The notes: generated from the letters alone by a model not told the origin. A stretch of 64,000 bases of DNA from an uncultured Cohaesibacter sp. (GCF_963667045.1 NZ_OY762934.1:4532501-4596500), one strand, 5' to 3'; counted from the stretch's first letter, positions 1 through 8,870 are shown. Translations and numbers: made by a program.

Positions 1-579
1 TACAACAAGCCGTCCCAGACCGGCCTGATCAATCATTATGAAGCGATTGCCGATGCGGTTTCCATCGACATCATGCTCTATTCGGTACCGGGCCGCACAG
101 GCATTGAAATCGCGCCCCAGACGGCGGCGACCCTGTGTCATTCGAACAAGAATATCGTGGCCATCAAGGAAGCCGGCGGGCGTGCCGAGCGGGTTTCCGA
201 TCTCAGGGCCCGCTGTGGCGAGGATTTTGTCATCCATTGTGGTGATGATGGTCTGGCGCTGGCCTTCTACGCGCTGGGTGCCAGTGGGCTGACGTCGGTA
301 TTGGCCAACTATGATCCGGAAATCTGCGTTGCCTGCTACAATGCGTGGGTTGCGGGTGACTATCAGACCGCGCTGCGCCTGCATGACACCCTGCGTCCCT
401 TTGCCGAGGCCCTGTTCATCGAGAATAGCCCGGCACCGGTCAAATGTGTGCTGGGCATGCAGAATTCGGTGCTGGAATATGTGCGGGGGCCGCTGGCGCC
501 GGTCTCACCGGACGCCCGCAAGAAGCTTATGGAGATTTTCACCGCCTACACGCAGAACCGCAAGCTGGTGCTGAGCTGA
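1..579 (+). CDS. dapA: 4-hydroxy-tetrahydrodipicolinate synthase-family protein, 3' part (DapA-like)
   Basis: This is the C-terminal 192 residues of a DapA/NAL-superfamily (beta/alpha)8 aldolase. The start lies left of the window and the frame is open from base 1. DapA condenses pyruvate with aspartate semialdehyde on the way to lysine and the diaminopimelate of peptidoglycan. Visible hallmarks are YNKPSQ near the left edge, the VPGRTG motif carrying the conserved arginine, and IKEAGG with the Schiff-base lysine. Then come a GDD..A segment and a C-terminal ENSPAPVK stretch typical of DapA. A strong intrinsic terminator follows 30 bases after the stop. DapA is the likeliest member, but NAL-family paralogues cannot be excluded without the N-terminal half. 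Confidence 0.85.
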   Translation, partial: YNKPSQTGLINHYEAIADAVSIDIMLYSVPGRTGIEIAPQTAATLCHSNKNIVAIKEAGGRAERVSDLRARCGEDFVIHCGDDGLALAFYALGASGLTSVLANYDPEICVACYNAWVAGDYQTALRLHDTLRPFAEALFIENSPAPVKCVLGMQNSVLEYVRGPLAPVSPDARKKLMEIFTAYTQNRKLVLS

Positions 580-608
580 GACGGGCCCGCCAGATCTGAC
601 ACGGTTGG

Positions 609-635
609 AATGCCCGCTTTGCGGGCATTCTTTTT
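609..635 (+). terminator. Rho-independent terminator of the dapA-like gene
   Basis: A perfect 9-bp stem (AATGCCCGC / GCGGGCATT) with a TTT loop is followed by C and five T, 30 bases after the stop codon. Confidence 0.9.
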
Positions 636-809
636 ATGGGCGTTGATATCTGTCTGGAGAGACCATGAAGTGGCGGATGCGACCGGCTCTCCTCTGGGGG
701 TGAGGGGAGAAAGGGTCTTTTGTTTTCGCCATTCTGCCTTACTATGCCGCGCATGAGCCGCAAGAATGGTTGCGCCAAAGCAGTCTGTTTCCAACGGGGA
801 GTTCTCAAG

Positions 810-1529
810 ATGACGGTCAATCAATATGGACAACCGATCGGTGATGCCTTGCCGGACTGGTCGGCTCGCCCCCGCCCCGGAGATGTCGTGCTTACAGGCC
901 AGCACTGCCAACTGGAGCCACTTGACGCTGACCGGCATGGCCGTGATCTTTATGAGGCCTATGCGACGGCGCCAGATGGCAGCGACTGGACCTATATGGC
1001 CGGTGGCCCCTTCCTCTGCCGCGATGGGTTCGATGCCTATCTGCAGGCGGCGGCCCAAAGCCCGGATCCCAAACATTATGCCATCATCGATCTGGCGCTA
1101 GGCAAGGCTGTTGCCACTTTCTCGCTGATGCGAATCGACCCGGCCAATGGCGTGATCGAGGTTGGCAATGTCGCCTTTTCCCCCTTGCTCCAACAGAAAA
1201 CCGCGGCGACCGAGGCGCAGTTCCTGCTGATGCGCTATGTCTTTGGGGACCTCGGGTATCGTCGCTATGAATGGAAGTGTGACAGTCTCAACGCGCCTTC
1301 GCGCAAGGCTGCGGAGCGGCTTGGCTTCAGCTTTGAAGGCATTTTCCGGCAGGCGATCATCTACAAGGGCCGGTCGCGAGACACGGCCTGGTTCTCGGTC
1401 ATCGACAAGGAATGGCCTCTCCTGAAAGAGGCATTCGAGCTCTGGCTGGCCTCTGACAATTTCGATGCCGGGAATCGGCAGATAAGGCGGCTGGAGGACA
1501 TCAGGCAGGCGTTGGCAGCCAAGGCGTAA
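810..1529 (+). CDS. GNAT-family N-acetyltransferase (RimJ/RimL type)
   Basis: A 239-residue protein of the GCN5-related N-acetyltransferase fold, resembling RimJ/RimL-like enzymes that transfer acetyl from acetyl-CoA to an amine. The substrate is unknown. The segment VIEVGNVAFSP, then the helix TEAQFLLMRYVF, then RRYEWKCDSLNAPSRKAAERLGFSFEG is the usual GNAT core (strand 4, CoA loop, and the N..S..A..LGF motif). The start is the ATG at 810, preceded by GGGGAG. The frame is open further upstream from 720, but that extension is cysteine- and arginine-rich and has no ribosome site. It stands alone between the dapA terminator and a gene on the opposite strand. Confidence 0.85.
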   Translation: MTVNQYGQPIGDALPDWSARPRPGDVVLTGQHCQLEPLDADRHGRDLYEAYATAPDGSDWTYMAGGPFLCRDGFDAYLQAAAQSPDPKHYAIIDLALGKAVATFSLMRIDPANGVIEVGNVAFSPLLQQKTAATEAQFLLMRYVFGDLGYRRYEWKCDSLNAPSRKAAERLGFSFEGIFRQAIIYKGRSRDTAWFSVIDKEWPLLKEAFELWLASDNFDAGNRQIRRLEDIRQALAAKA

Positions 1530-1559
1530 GAGCCCGCCTTCCTATTGTGCGGTGACTGC

Positions 1560-2354
1560 CTACTGCAGTTCGTTGATGTAGCGATGGCTGCGGGTGGTTG
1601 CCCTATGTTTGGTGAACAGCACTGGGGTGCCGGTCTGATCATAGGCCACTTCCTCGATCGTCAAGACGGCACTAGGGGCTTCCAGCTCCAGATGGAGAAG
1701 GTCGTCCTCATTGGCCAGTTCTGCCGCGATCTTTTCTCGCACGGCCGAGATGCGAATGTCGTAATGCTCAAGCAGATACAGATAGAGCAGGGCCGGGACG
1801 TCTTCCGCATTGCGCGGGAAATCGGCCAGTTGGCCCGAAGGCATCGTTACGGTTTCCACCATCACGGGCCTGTCGTGAACGCTGCGCACACGCGACAGGC
1901 GCATCACCGGGGTGGCTGGTTCGACGCGCAGATTTTCTGATTCGATATCTGTCGCCTCTCCGAAAACCAGCGACAGGTTCCTGGCCTGCGAATGCTGCAG
2001 AGCCCCGTCCAGTCCGTGCAGACGGAAATACTGGAAGAAGAAGCGAAGGCTGTGCTGGGGGGTCCGACCAGTGACCACAGTGCCGGTCTTGCGACGACGG
2101 CTGAGCATGCCTTCATTGGTCAGTTCGCTGAGGGCACGGCGAATGGTTCCGACTGACACGCGCAGCGTCCGCGCCAGTTCGACTTCGCTGGGCAAGACGG
2201 TGCCTGCGGGCCATTTTCCCATCATGATAGCTTCAAAGATTTGTCTCTTAACCACGAGGTAGAGGGGCTGGGCCCTGTCAGCCATGGACGGTGAAAAATC
2301 ATCTTCCTGCGTTGCCTTGGGGAACAGGGCCATCAGTGTCTCGTCATCTTTCAT
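1560..2354 (-). CDS. GntR-family transcriptional regulator with UTRA ligand domain
   Basis: A 264-residue HutC-subfamily regulator. Residues about 30-95 form the GntR winged helix (PLYLVVKRQIFEAIMMGKW, then LPSEVELARTLRVSVGTIRRALSELTNEG in two pieces). Residues about 110-255 match a UTRA effector domain (VMRLSRVRSVHDRPVMVETVT, then a C-terminal ..TGTPVLFTKHRATTRSHRY..). It is divergent from the M20/ABC/M20/M24 operon starting at 2442, and a 21-bp inverted repeat sits in the 87-bp gap, so it is the probable local regulator of that operon. The ligand is unknown; UTRA proteins bind small molecules such as sugars, amino-acid derivatives or fatty acids. The start at 2354 gives a normal family length. 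Confidence 0.9.
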   Translation of the reverse strand: MKDDETLMALFPKATQEDDFSPSMADRAQPLYLVVKRQIFEAIMMGKWPAGTVLPSEVELARTLRVSVGTIRRALSELTNEGMLSRRRKTGTVVTGRTPQHSLRFFFQYFRLHGLDGALQHSQARNLSLVFGEATDIESENLRVEPATPVMRLSRVRSVHDRPVMVETVTMPSGQLADFPRNAEDVPALLYLYLLEHYDIRISAVREKIAAELANEDDLLHLELEAPSAVLTIEEVAYDQTGTPVLFTKHRATTRSHRYINELQ

Positions 2355-2385
2355 ATTGACAATCTATCTCTTTTGCTCGCATATA

Positions 2386-2406
2386 TTTCTATATAGTTTA
2401 TAGAAA
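2386..2406. promoter_or_regulatory. Inverted-repeat operator candidate for the GntR regulator
   Basis: TTTCTATA-N5-TATAGAAA is a perfect 8-bp inverted repeat centred at 2396, in the AT-rich gap between the divergent regulator and the M20/ABC operon. Symmetry and position fit a GntR-type operator controlling both directions. The assignment is inference. Confidence 0.6.
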
Positions 2407-2441
2407 ACATTCGTCGTCGTCCACTCTCCAGAGGCAATAAG

Positions 2442-3758
2442 GTGTCAGACAAAAGTTACTCTCTACGCTCGCATCAAGCTTTGCAACCGGCATTTGAAGC
2501 CATTGAGAAGTCTGTCAATTCTGCAGAGGACGCGCTGGCGCGGATGATTGCTGTCGATACCACTTTCCCACCGGGAGAGGGCTATGGGGCCTTTGCGGAT
2601 CTGGCGCAGTCGCTGTTTGAAACGCTGTCTTTCGGTTTCGAGCGTGTGTCAGTGCCCGAAGGTCTCTGGAAGACCCGTTCAGGCAAGGCGTCTGGCGAAC
2701 GGATCAATCTTATTGGTGAGCGTGTAACGGGCAAGCCGGTCTGTGGGCTCTATTTCCACGTCGATACGGTGCCCGTTGCACCGGGCTGGACCTTCGAGCC
2801 GTTTGCCATGACCAAGATGGACGATCGGCTCTATGGACTGGGTGCTGCGGACATGAAGGGTACCATGGCTGCCTGCTATCTGGCGCTCAAGGTAGCAAAA
2901 GAGCATGCTGTTCCGCTCGCCTATGACCCCATGCTGCTGTTTTGCACCGATGAGGAATCCGGCCTCTATCCGGGCATCCGCTATCTGGCGGAACAGGGCT
3001 ATCTCAAGGGCCATATTCTCAATTTCAACGGCTCTGCGGCACCGCGCGTCTGGGCCGGGTGCTTTGGCGTCTTTGCGCTCACGCTGACCATTCGCGGTGT
3101 GCCCGTGCATGCGGGCGACGGCAACCGCAGCGGGGCAGGGGCCAATGCCATCGAAGCCAGCATTCCGCTGTTGAATGCGCTCATGGCGCTCAAGGAAAAG
3201 GTCGGCGAACGTGCCTCGAAACTGGCACCAGCTCCCGGTGCGAGCGGACCCTTGCGGCCCCAGCTCTATATTGCCGCCGCCAACGGCGGGACGGCGCCGG
3301 GGCAGGTGCCTGGGCGTTTCGAGTTGCTGATCGGGCGACGTTATGCGCCCGAAGAATCCTACGCGGACGCCCGCGCCGAGATCGAGGCATGCATCCATGC
3401 TGCACTCGATGATCTCGACATGATTACCTATTGCATCGAGCAGACTTCCCATCTGACCCCGACAGCAGACCCGGACGGTGCCCACTGGCCACGTTGGCAG
3501 AAGGCGCTTAGCGCAGGGTTTGGCTATCGCAAGAAGGACTTTGCGAAATGGGGCGCGGCCAGCTGTTCGGACTTCGGATATGTCCAGCAGGCCGGTGTGA
3601 TGCAGGAAATCCTGTTGGGAGGGCTGGGGAGGCCTTCCAGCAATGTCCACGGCCCGGACGAACATACGACTTCGCCAGATATCATCGCGCTTGCCAAGAG
3701 TGTGCTGTCCTATCTGGCCGCAGACTTCGAACCGGATATGATTCCGGATCAAAAATAA
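2442..3758 (+). CDS. M20-family amidohydrolase/peptidase-like protein (first of operon)
   Basis: A 438-residue protein of the ArgE/DapE/ACY1/CPG2 (M20) superfamily, which hydrolyses amide bonds with a two-zinc site. Visible site residues are His106 and Asp108 (FHVDTV), Asp137 (AADMKG), Glu171 and Glu172 (TDEESG) and His403 (VHGPDE). The place where the family has Glu-Pro (metal ligand) reads FNGS, so that ligand appears to be Asn196 or missing. The start is GTG at 2442, preceded by AGAGG. It is the first gene of an operon with a Dpp-type importer, a second M20 gene and an M24 gene, so it probably processes an imported peptide-like compound. The substrate is unknown. Confidence 0.85.
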   Translation: MSDKSYSLRSHQALQPAFEAIEKSVNSAEDALARMIAVDTTFPPGEGYGAFADLAQSLFETLSFGFERVSVPEGLWKTRSGKASGERINLIGERVTGKPVCGLYFHVDTVPVAPGWTFEPFAMTKMDDRLYGLGAADMKGTMAACYLALKVAKEHAVPLAYDPMLLFCTDEESGLYPGIRYLAEQGYLKGHILNFNGSAAPRVWAGCFGVFALTLTIRGVPVHAGDGNRSGAGANAIEASIPLLNALMALKEKVGERASKLAPAPGASGPLRPQLYIAAANGGTAPGQVPGRFELLIGRRYAPEESYADARAEIEACIHAALDDLDMITYCIEQTSHLTPTADPDGAHWPRWQKALSAGFGYRKKDFAKWGAASCSDFGYVQQAGVMQEILLGGLGRPSSNVHGPDEHTTSPDIIALAKSVLSYLAADFEPDMIPDQK

Positions 3759-3796
3759 GAATATCAGCCAAAAATCACTTCAAGAAGGAACCACCA

Positions 3797-5356
3797 ATGC
3801 TTGAAACAACCCGCAGACGTTTTCTCCTCGGAACTGCCTTTGTGGCAGCTTCGGCGACCCTTTCTCTTTCCATGCCCGCCTTCGCGCAGGCTCCGGTAAA
3901 AGGCGGCACCCTGCGTGTGGCCATCGATCAGGCTACCAGCGTGCTCAACCCGCTGCTTGTCCGCGTCAACCCGGAATACATGCTTTCCGAATTGCTCTAT
4001 AGCGGCCTCACGCGCCTCAATGTGGACATGAGTCCGGAAGCCGATCTGGCTGAAAGCTGGAGCGCCAACGAAGCGCTGACCGAATGGACCTTCACTCTGC
4101 GCAAGGGCGTCAAGTTCCACGACGGCTCGGCGCTGACCGCTGCCGACGTGGTCGCTTCCTACAAGGCCATTCTCAATCCGGATACCGCCTCTCCCGGCCG
4201 CAAGAACGTCGGCCCGATCGAGGATGTGGTTGCCAAGGATGACCTCACTGTCGTCTTCAAGCTGACCGGCCCCTATGCCGACATGCCGGTAGCAACCGCC
4301 TACATGAACGCCAAGATCGTTCCGGCAGCCATCATCGAGAGCGGCCTCGACAAGCTGTCCAGCGAAGCTGTTGGCACCGGCCCGTTCAAGCTGGTTTCCT
4401 TCGAGCCGGACCGTCAGGTCGTGGTTGAACGCAACCCGGACTATTATGATCCGGAACGCCCTTACCTCGACAAGGTCGTGCTGAATGTCTATCCGGATTC
4501 CACCGCAGAGAGCTCCGCGCTCATTGCTGGCGAGATCGACCTGATCTCTACCCTTGATCCGACCGAGTATATGCGCCTTGACGGCACCGACGGTATCGAC
4601 CTGCAGCGCGTCGCTTCCGGCCAGTTCTGCAACGTCAACATGCGGTGCGACGTCAAGCCGTTTGATGATCCGCGCGTTCGCCAGGCCCTTGCCCTTACCG
4701 TGGATCGTGACGCCATGATCCAGTTCGTCACCGAAGGCTTCGGCACCGCAGGCAACGACACCCCGATCAACAACGCCTATCGTTTCTATTCCGAACAGCC
4801 GATGCGCAAGCCGGACATCGAAAAGGCAAAGCAGCTGCTGGCGGACGCCGGTTATGCCGATGGCATCAAGATCACGCTGGTGGCTTCCGAAAAGCCGGCC
4901 CTGCGCACGCAGCTCGCCGTTGCCCTGCGCGAAATGGCCAAACCGGCTGGCTTCGACATAGAAGTCCAGACGATGCCACACGCCACCTATCTGGATCAGG
5001 TCTGGAAGAAGGGCAATTTCTACGTTGGCTTCTACAACATGCAGCCGACCGAAGACGGTATCTTCAAATTGCTCTACACCTCCGATGCTGCCTGGAATGA
5101 AACGCGCTGGGATAATTCGGACTTTGACAAGGCGGTCAATGCTGCCCGTGTCACGGCCGACGAAGCAACCCGCGCCAAGCTTTATGCGGAAGCCCAAAAG
5201 CTTCAGTATGAGGGTGTTCCATCTATCATCCCGACCTTCTTTGATGTGCTGGGTGCCAAACGGACCTGGGTTGCCGCCTATGATATCCATCCGCGCGCTT
5301 CCGTGTTCCGTTTTGACCATACATGGTTGACGGACAAGGCTCCGACGCGGTCATAA
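3797..5356 (+). CDS. ABC transporter substrate-binding protein, family 5 (DppA/OppA type)
   Basis: A 519-residue periplasmic binding protein. The N-terminus LETTRRRFLLG is a twin-arginine (Tat) signal, followed by a hydrophobic stretch and a cleavage-like AFA-QA site, so it is probably exported folded. The mature part has the family-5 signature (GGTLRVAIDQ, LLYSGLTRLN, LAESW, EWTFTLRKGVKFHDGSALTAADV in pieces, GTGPFKL, then RQALALTVDR). Members bind di- and oligopeptides, but also nickel, heme or opines. The start ATG at 3797 follows AAGGAACC. Upstream bases in this frame are a shadow of the M20 gene. It is followed by a hairpin-rich 98-base gap and then the two permeases. Confidence 0.92.
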   Translation: MLETTRRRFLLGTAFVAASATLSLSMPAFAQAPVKGGTLRVAIDQATSVLNPLLVRVNPEYMLSELLYSGLTRLNVDMSPEADLAESWSANEALTEWTFTLRKGVKFHDGSALTAADVVASYKAILNPDTASPGRKNVGPIEDVVAKDDLTVVFKLTGPYADMPVATAYMNAKIVPAAIIESGLDKLSSEAVGTGPFKLVSFEPDRQVVVERNPDYYDPERPYLDKVVLNVYPDSTAESSALIAGEIDLISTLDPTEYMRLDGTDGIDLQRVASGQFCNVNMRCDVKPFDDPRVRQALALTVDRDAMIQFVTEGFGTAGNDTPINNAYRFYSEQPMRKPDIEKAKQLLADAGYADGIKITLVASEKPALRTQLAVALREMAKPAGFDIEVQTMPHATYLDQVWKKGNFYVGFYNMQPTEDGIFKLLYTSDAAWNETRWDNSDFDKAVNAARVTADEATRAKLYAEAQKLQYEGVPSIIPTFFDVLGAKRTWVAAYDIHPRASVFRFDHTWLTDKAPTRS

Positions 5357-5362
5357 TTCCCC

Positions 5363-5425
5363 GCAGCATGTTCATGCTGCCGACGGCCTGACGGTTCCAA
5401 GTCCCCTCTCTTGGGGCTGTCAGGC
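5363..5425 (+). repeat. Intercistronic hairpins between binding protein and permease genes
   Basis: GCAGCATG-TT-CATGCTGC (5363-5380) is followed by GCCTGAC (5386-5392) pairing with GTCAGGC (5419-5425) around a CCCC/GGGG inner stem. No T-run follows. Such hairpins often stabilise the upstream binding-protein mRNA so that it is made in excess of the membrane subunits. That role is inferred. Confidence 0.55.
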
Positions 5426-5454
5426 TGCCGGGAACAAACAACAGGAACAAAACA

Positions 5455-6402
5455 TTGTCTGCCAGCTATCTCACAAAGCGGGTGGCCCTGATTTTCTATA
5501 CGCTCCTGATCGTGTCGCTGATCGTTTTCGCCATGACCCAGATTCTGCCTGCCGATGCGGCGGTGATGATGTTGGGCGAGAACGCGACCGAGGAAGCGCT
5601 TGCCGCGCTTCGGGAGCAGATGGGGCTGAACAATCCGGTCTGGACGCAGTATCTGCACTGGATCGCCGGTGTCTTTCAGGGTGATTTCGGAACCTCGCTG
5701 CGCACCGGTCTGTCAGTCGGGCCCGTCATGATCGAGGCTCTCAGCCGCTCGTTGCTTCTCGCTCTCTTTTCCATCTGCTTGATGCTGTTCATCGCCGTGC
5801 CGCTGGGCATCCTCGCTGCGGTGCGTCGTGGCAAGATTGTCGACATGGCTGTCAGCCTCATTTCCTATGTTGGCGTGTCTCTGCCCGAGTTCGTCACGGC
5901 CACGCTGGCGCTGTTGTTCCTGGCCGACCGCTGGAAACTGCTGCCGCCGACGGGCTATGTGCCGCTCACCGAGAATTTCTGGGACGGTGTCGCCCATCTG
6001 ATCATGCCCGCGGCCGTCATTTCCATCATTCTGGTGGCCCATGTCTCGCGCATGGTGCGATCGGAAATGGTTGATGTGCTGCATACGGATTATATCCGGG
6101 CGGCGCGTCTCAAGGGCCTTTCTTCTCGTCAGGTGCTCTGGGGGCATGCCTTGCGCAATGCGCTGCTGCCCACGATTACCATTGTGGCGCTTGATGTGGG
6201 CTATCTGCTCGGTGGGGTCATTGTGGTGGAAGAGATCTTTGCCATCCCCGGCATCGGCCGCCAGCTGATCATTGCCATTCAGGCCCGCGACCTGCCGTCC
6301 ATTCAGGCGGGCGTGCTGATCATGGCCGCGACCTACTGTCTGGTCAATTTCATTGCCGACATCCTCTATTCCCTGCTCGACAAGAGGATCCAGTATGACT
6401 GA
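5455..6402 (+). CDS. ABC transporter permease (DppB/OppB type)
   Basis: A 315-residue inner-membrane permease of the dipeptide/oligopeptide importer family. It has an N-terminal membrane helix (RVALIFYTLLIVSLIVFAM), a periplasmic loop, and five further helices. The BPD_transp_1 coupling motif EMVDVLHTDYIRAARLKGLS and the GGVIVVEEIFAIPGIGR segment are typical of DppB. The start is TTG at 5455 with CAGGAAC upstream, which places the first residues (SASYLTKR) correctly for the family. The end overlaps the next permease by 8 bases, so the two are translationally coupled. Confidence 0.93.
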   Translation: MSASYLTKRVALIFYTLLIVSLIVFAMTQILPADAAVMMLGENATEEALAALREQMGLNNPVWTQYLHWIAGVFQGDFGTSLRTGLSVGPVMIEALSRSLLLALFSICLMLFIAVPLGILAAVRRGKIVDMAVSLISYVGVSLPEFVTATLALLFLADRWKLLPPTGYVPLTENFWDGVAHLIMPAAVISIILVAHVSRMVRSEMVDVLHTDYIRAARLKGLSSRQVLWGHALRNALLPTITIVALDVGYLLGGVIVVEEIFAIPGIGRQLIIAIQARDLPSIQAGVLIMAATYCLVNFIADILYSLLDKRIQYD

Positions 6403-7219
6403 CTTTCTCAAACGTCTGATGCGATCCCCGCAAGGGGCGCTTGGCAGCGGCATCGTCTTTCTGGTGCTCGTTGCCGTGGCTTTCGGGCCCTATCTGGCTC
6501 CCCATGATCCTGAAGCCATGTCCATTCTGGCGCGCTTCAAGGGCCCCAGTGCAGACTTCCTGCTGGGAACAGATCAATATGGCCGGGACATTTTCTCGCG
6601 GCTGATGATTGGTGCCCGCTCCACGGTCATCATGGCGGTGGTGGCCACTTTGATCGGCACCGTAGTCGGTGCACTGGTCGGGGTGACGTCGGCCTTTCTG
6701 GGCGGACGGGCCGACGAGGTCATCATGCGCACCATCGATGCGGTGATGTCGATCCCGAGCCTGTTGTTTGCGCTGATCATCGTCAATCTCCTGGGATCGT
6801 CCGACTTCAACGCGCTGCTGGCCGTTTCCATCGCCTTCGCACCCGGCATGGCCCGCATCAGCCGAGCGGTCGCCCTGTCGGCCCGCAAGCAGGATTTTGT
6901 CAGCGCCGCCATTGCACGCGGAGAAAAGCCCAACTTTATTGTCCTGTCGGAAATGCTGCCCAACACCGTGGCGCCGATCATCGTTGAAATGACCATTCGC
7001 GTGTCCTTCGCCATCATGCTGTTCGCAACGCTTAGCTTTCTTGGTCTGGGGGCGCAGCCGCCGTCTGAAGAATGGGGGCTGATGGTCTCCGAGGCGCGCC
7101 GCTATATGCATATTTCCAGCTGGATTCTGGTCTGGCCAAGCCTTGCCATTGCACTGGTCGCTATCGGGTTCAACCTGCTTGGCGATGGGCTGCGCGATGT
7201 GCTCAATCCGAAAACCTGA
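6395..7219 (+). CDS. ABC transporter permease (DppC/OppC type)
   Basis: The second inner-membrane permease, 274 residues. It carries the DppC-type N-terminus (LMRSPQGALGSGIVF..), the PHDP motif after helix 1, GTDQYGRDIFSRL, and the coupling loop QDFVSAAIARGEKP. It ends with GDGLRDVLNPK, the usual DppC ending. The start ATG at 6395 has AGAGGA at 6383-6388 and lies inside the last codons of the DppB-type gene. It forms the membrane channel with the preceding permease. Confidence 0.93.
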   Translation: MTDFLKRLMRSPQGALGSGIVFLVLVAVAFGPYLAPHDPEAMSILARFKGPSADFLLGTDQYGRDIFSRLMIGARSTVIMAVVATLIGTVVGALVGVTSAFLGGRADEVIMRTIDAVMSIPSLLFALIIVNLLGSSDFNALLAVSIAFAPGMARISRAVALSARKQDFVSAAIARGEKPNFIVLSEMLPNTVAPIIVEMTIRVSFAIMLFATLSFLGLGAQPPSEEWGLMVSEARRYMHISSWILVWPSLAIALVAIGFNLLGDGLRDVLNPKT

Positions 7220-7229
7220 GGAGACCGGA

Positions 7230-8870
7230 ATGACCAGTGATACAGCAGCTCCGGTGCTCTCGGTCGAAGGCTACAGCCTCGACTATCTGACCGCCAAAGG
7301 GCCGTTTCATGCGCTCAAGGATATCAGCCTGAGCATTGGTGCAGGCGAGATCGTCGGGCTCGTGGGCGAAAGCGGTTCGGGCAAGTCGTCGCTTGCCTGG
7401 TCGATCATGCGCTATCTGCCGGGCAACGCCCATGAGGTTTCCGGTGCCATACGCTTTGATGGCTCGGATCTGATGGCGCGTTCGAACAATGAGATCGAGG
7501 CCATTCGCGGCAAACGCATTTCGATGGTCTTTCAGGATCCGGCAACGTCTCTCAATCCGACCCTGTCGCTTGGTCGCCAGATCAGCGAAGTGCTGATCCG
7601 TCATCAGGGGCTGAGCAAGAAACAGGCCTGGGCCGAAGCGGAAGCGCGGCTTGCCCATGTGGGCCTGAAGACCCCGGCGCAGATGATGCATCGCTTCCCC
7701 CACGAAGCCTCCGGCGGGGAGAAGCAGCGAGTGGTCATCGCCACCGCCTTTGCCTGCAATCCGGAACTGATCATCTTTGACGAGCCAACCACGGCGCTCG
7801 ATGTCATCACCTCGCGGCAGATCCTAGAGCTGTTCCAGTCGCTGCAGCAGGAAACCGGCGTTGCCTCACTCTATATCTCCCATGATCTGGCACTTGTGGC
7901 CACAACTGCTCACAGGGTGTCGGTGATCAACAGGGGCGAAATCGTCGAGCAGGGTCAGGTGGATGAGATTTTCTCCCGACCGCAGGATGCTTATACCAAG
8001 AAGCTCATTGCCGCGGTGCCAGATCCATCGGTCCGCCTTGCTGGCAATGAACCCGACTATGCGGCCAAGCCATTGGCCGAGGTCGAGAATGTCAGTGTCA
8101 TCTATGGCCGTAAGCCATTTTTCGGGCGCTTCTCCAAAAAGGCTGGCAACCATGTGACCGGCAACCGGGCCGTCAATCTTGCCATCCAGCCGGGAGAGAT
8201 TCTCGGGATCGTCGGGGAAAGTGGCTCGGGCAAGTCTACGCTGGCCAAGGCCCTGACGGGGCTCAATAAATTCGAAGGCGAGATCCGCTTCGAAGGGCGC
8301 CCGATCCATAGCATTGCCGACATGAGTGATTCCTATCGCCGGGATGTGCAGATCATCTTTCAGCACCCGGACGCCTCGCTCAATCCACGCAAGACCATCG
8401 GTGATATCCTCTCGCGCCCCTATCGGCTCTATACGGAATATTCCGGCAAGGCGATGCGGGACGAGATTTCCCGTCTTCTCGAACAGGTCAAGCTGCCCGC
8501 CTCCTATGCGGCCCGCTATCCGCACCAGCTATCGGGTGGTGAGAAGCAGCGTGTGGCGATTGCCCGTGCCTTTGCCTCTCAGCCCAAGCTGGTCATCTGC
8601 GACGAGATCACCTCGGCGCTTGATGTGTCGGTACAGGCTTCGGTGATCGAGTTGCTGATGGAGCTGCGCGAGGAGTTCGGCACCGCCTATCTGTTCATCA
8701 CCCACGACCTCAACCTCGTGCGCCAGATTGCTCACCGGATCGCCGTCATGTATCGCGGCGACCTTATCGAAATTGCCCCCACCCGGGATATCACCGCCCC
8801 TCAGAGAGCCGCCTATACCCGGCAACTTCTGGAGGCTGTCCCCGTGCCGGTTGCCCGCAGCGCTCCTTGA
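7230..8870 (+). CDS. Fused dipeptide-type ABC transporter ATPase (DppD-DppF fusion)
   Basis: A 546-residue protein with two complete nucleotide-binding domains of the dipeptide/nickel class. Each has Walker A (GESGSGKSS and GESGSGKST), Q-loop (VFQDPATSLNP and IFQHPDASLNP), signature (SGGEKQR twice), Walker B (LIIFDEPTT and LVICDEITS) and switch His (SHD, THD). Many organisms encode these as separate dppD and dppF genes, and fused forms are known. The start ATG at 7230 has GAGGAG at 7218-7223. It energises uptake through the two permeases just upstream. Confidence 0.93.
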   Translation: MTSDTAAPVLSVEGYSLDYLTAKGPFHALKDISLSIGAGEIVGLVGESGSGKSSLAWSIMRYLPGNAHEVSGAIRFDGSDLMARSNNEIEAIRGKRISMVFQDPATSLNPTLSLGRQISEVLIRHQGLSKKQAWAEAEARLAHVGLKTPAQMMHRFPHEASGGEKQRVVIATAFACNPELIIFDEPTTALDVITSRQILELFQSLQQETGVASLYISHDLALVATTAHRVSVINRGEIVEQGQVDEIFSRPQDAYTKKLIAAVPDPSVRLAGNEPDYAAKPLAEVENVSVIYGRKPFFGRFSKKAGNHVTGNRAVNLAIQPGEILGIVGESGSGKSTLAKALTGLNKFEGEIRFEGRPIHSIADMSDSYRRDVQIIFQHPDASLNPRKTIGDILSRPYRLYTEYSGKAMRDEISRLLEQVKLPASYAARYPHQLSGGEKQRVAIARAFASQPKLVICDEITSALDVSVQASVIELLMELREEFGTAYLFITHDLNLVRQIAHRIAVMYRGDLIEIAPTRDITAPQRAAYTRQLLEAVPVPVARSAP

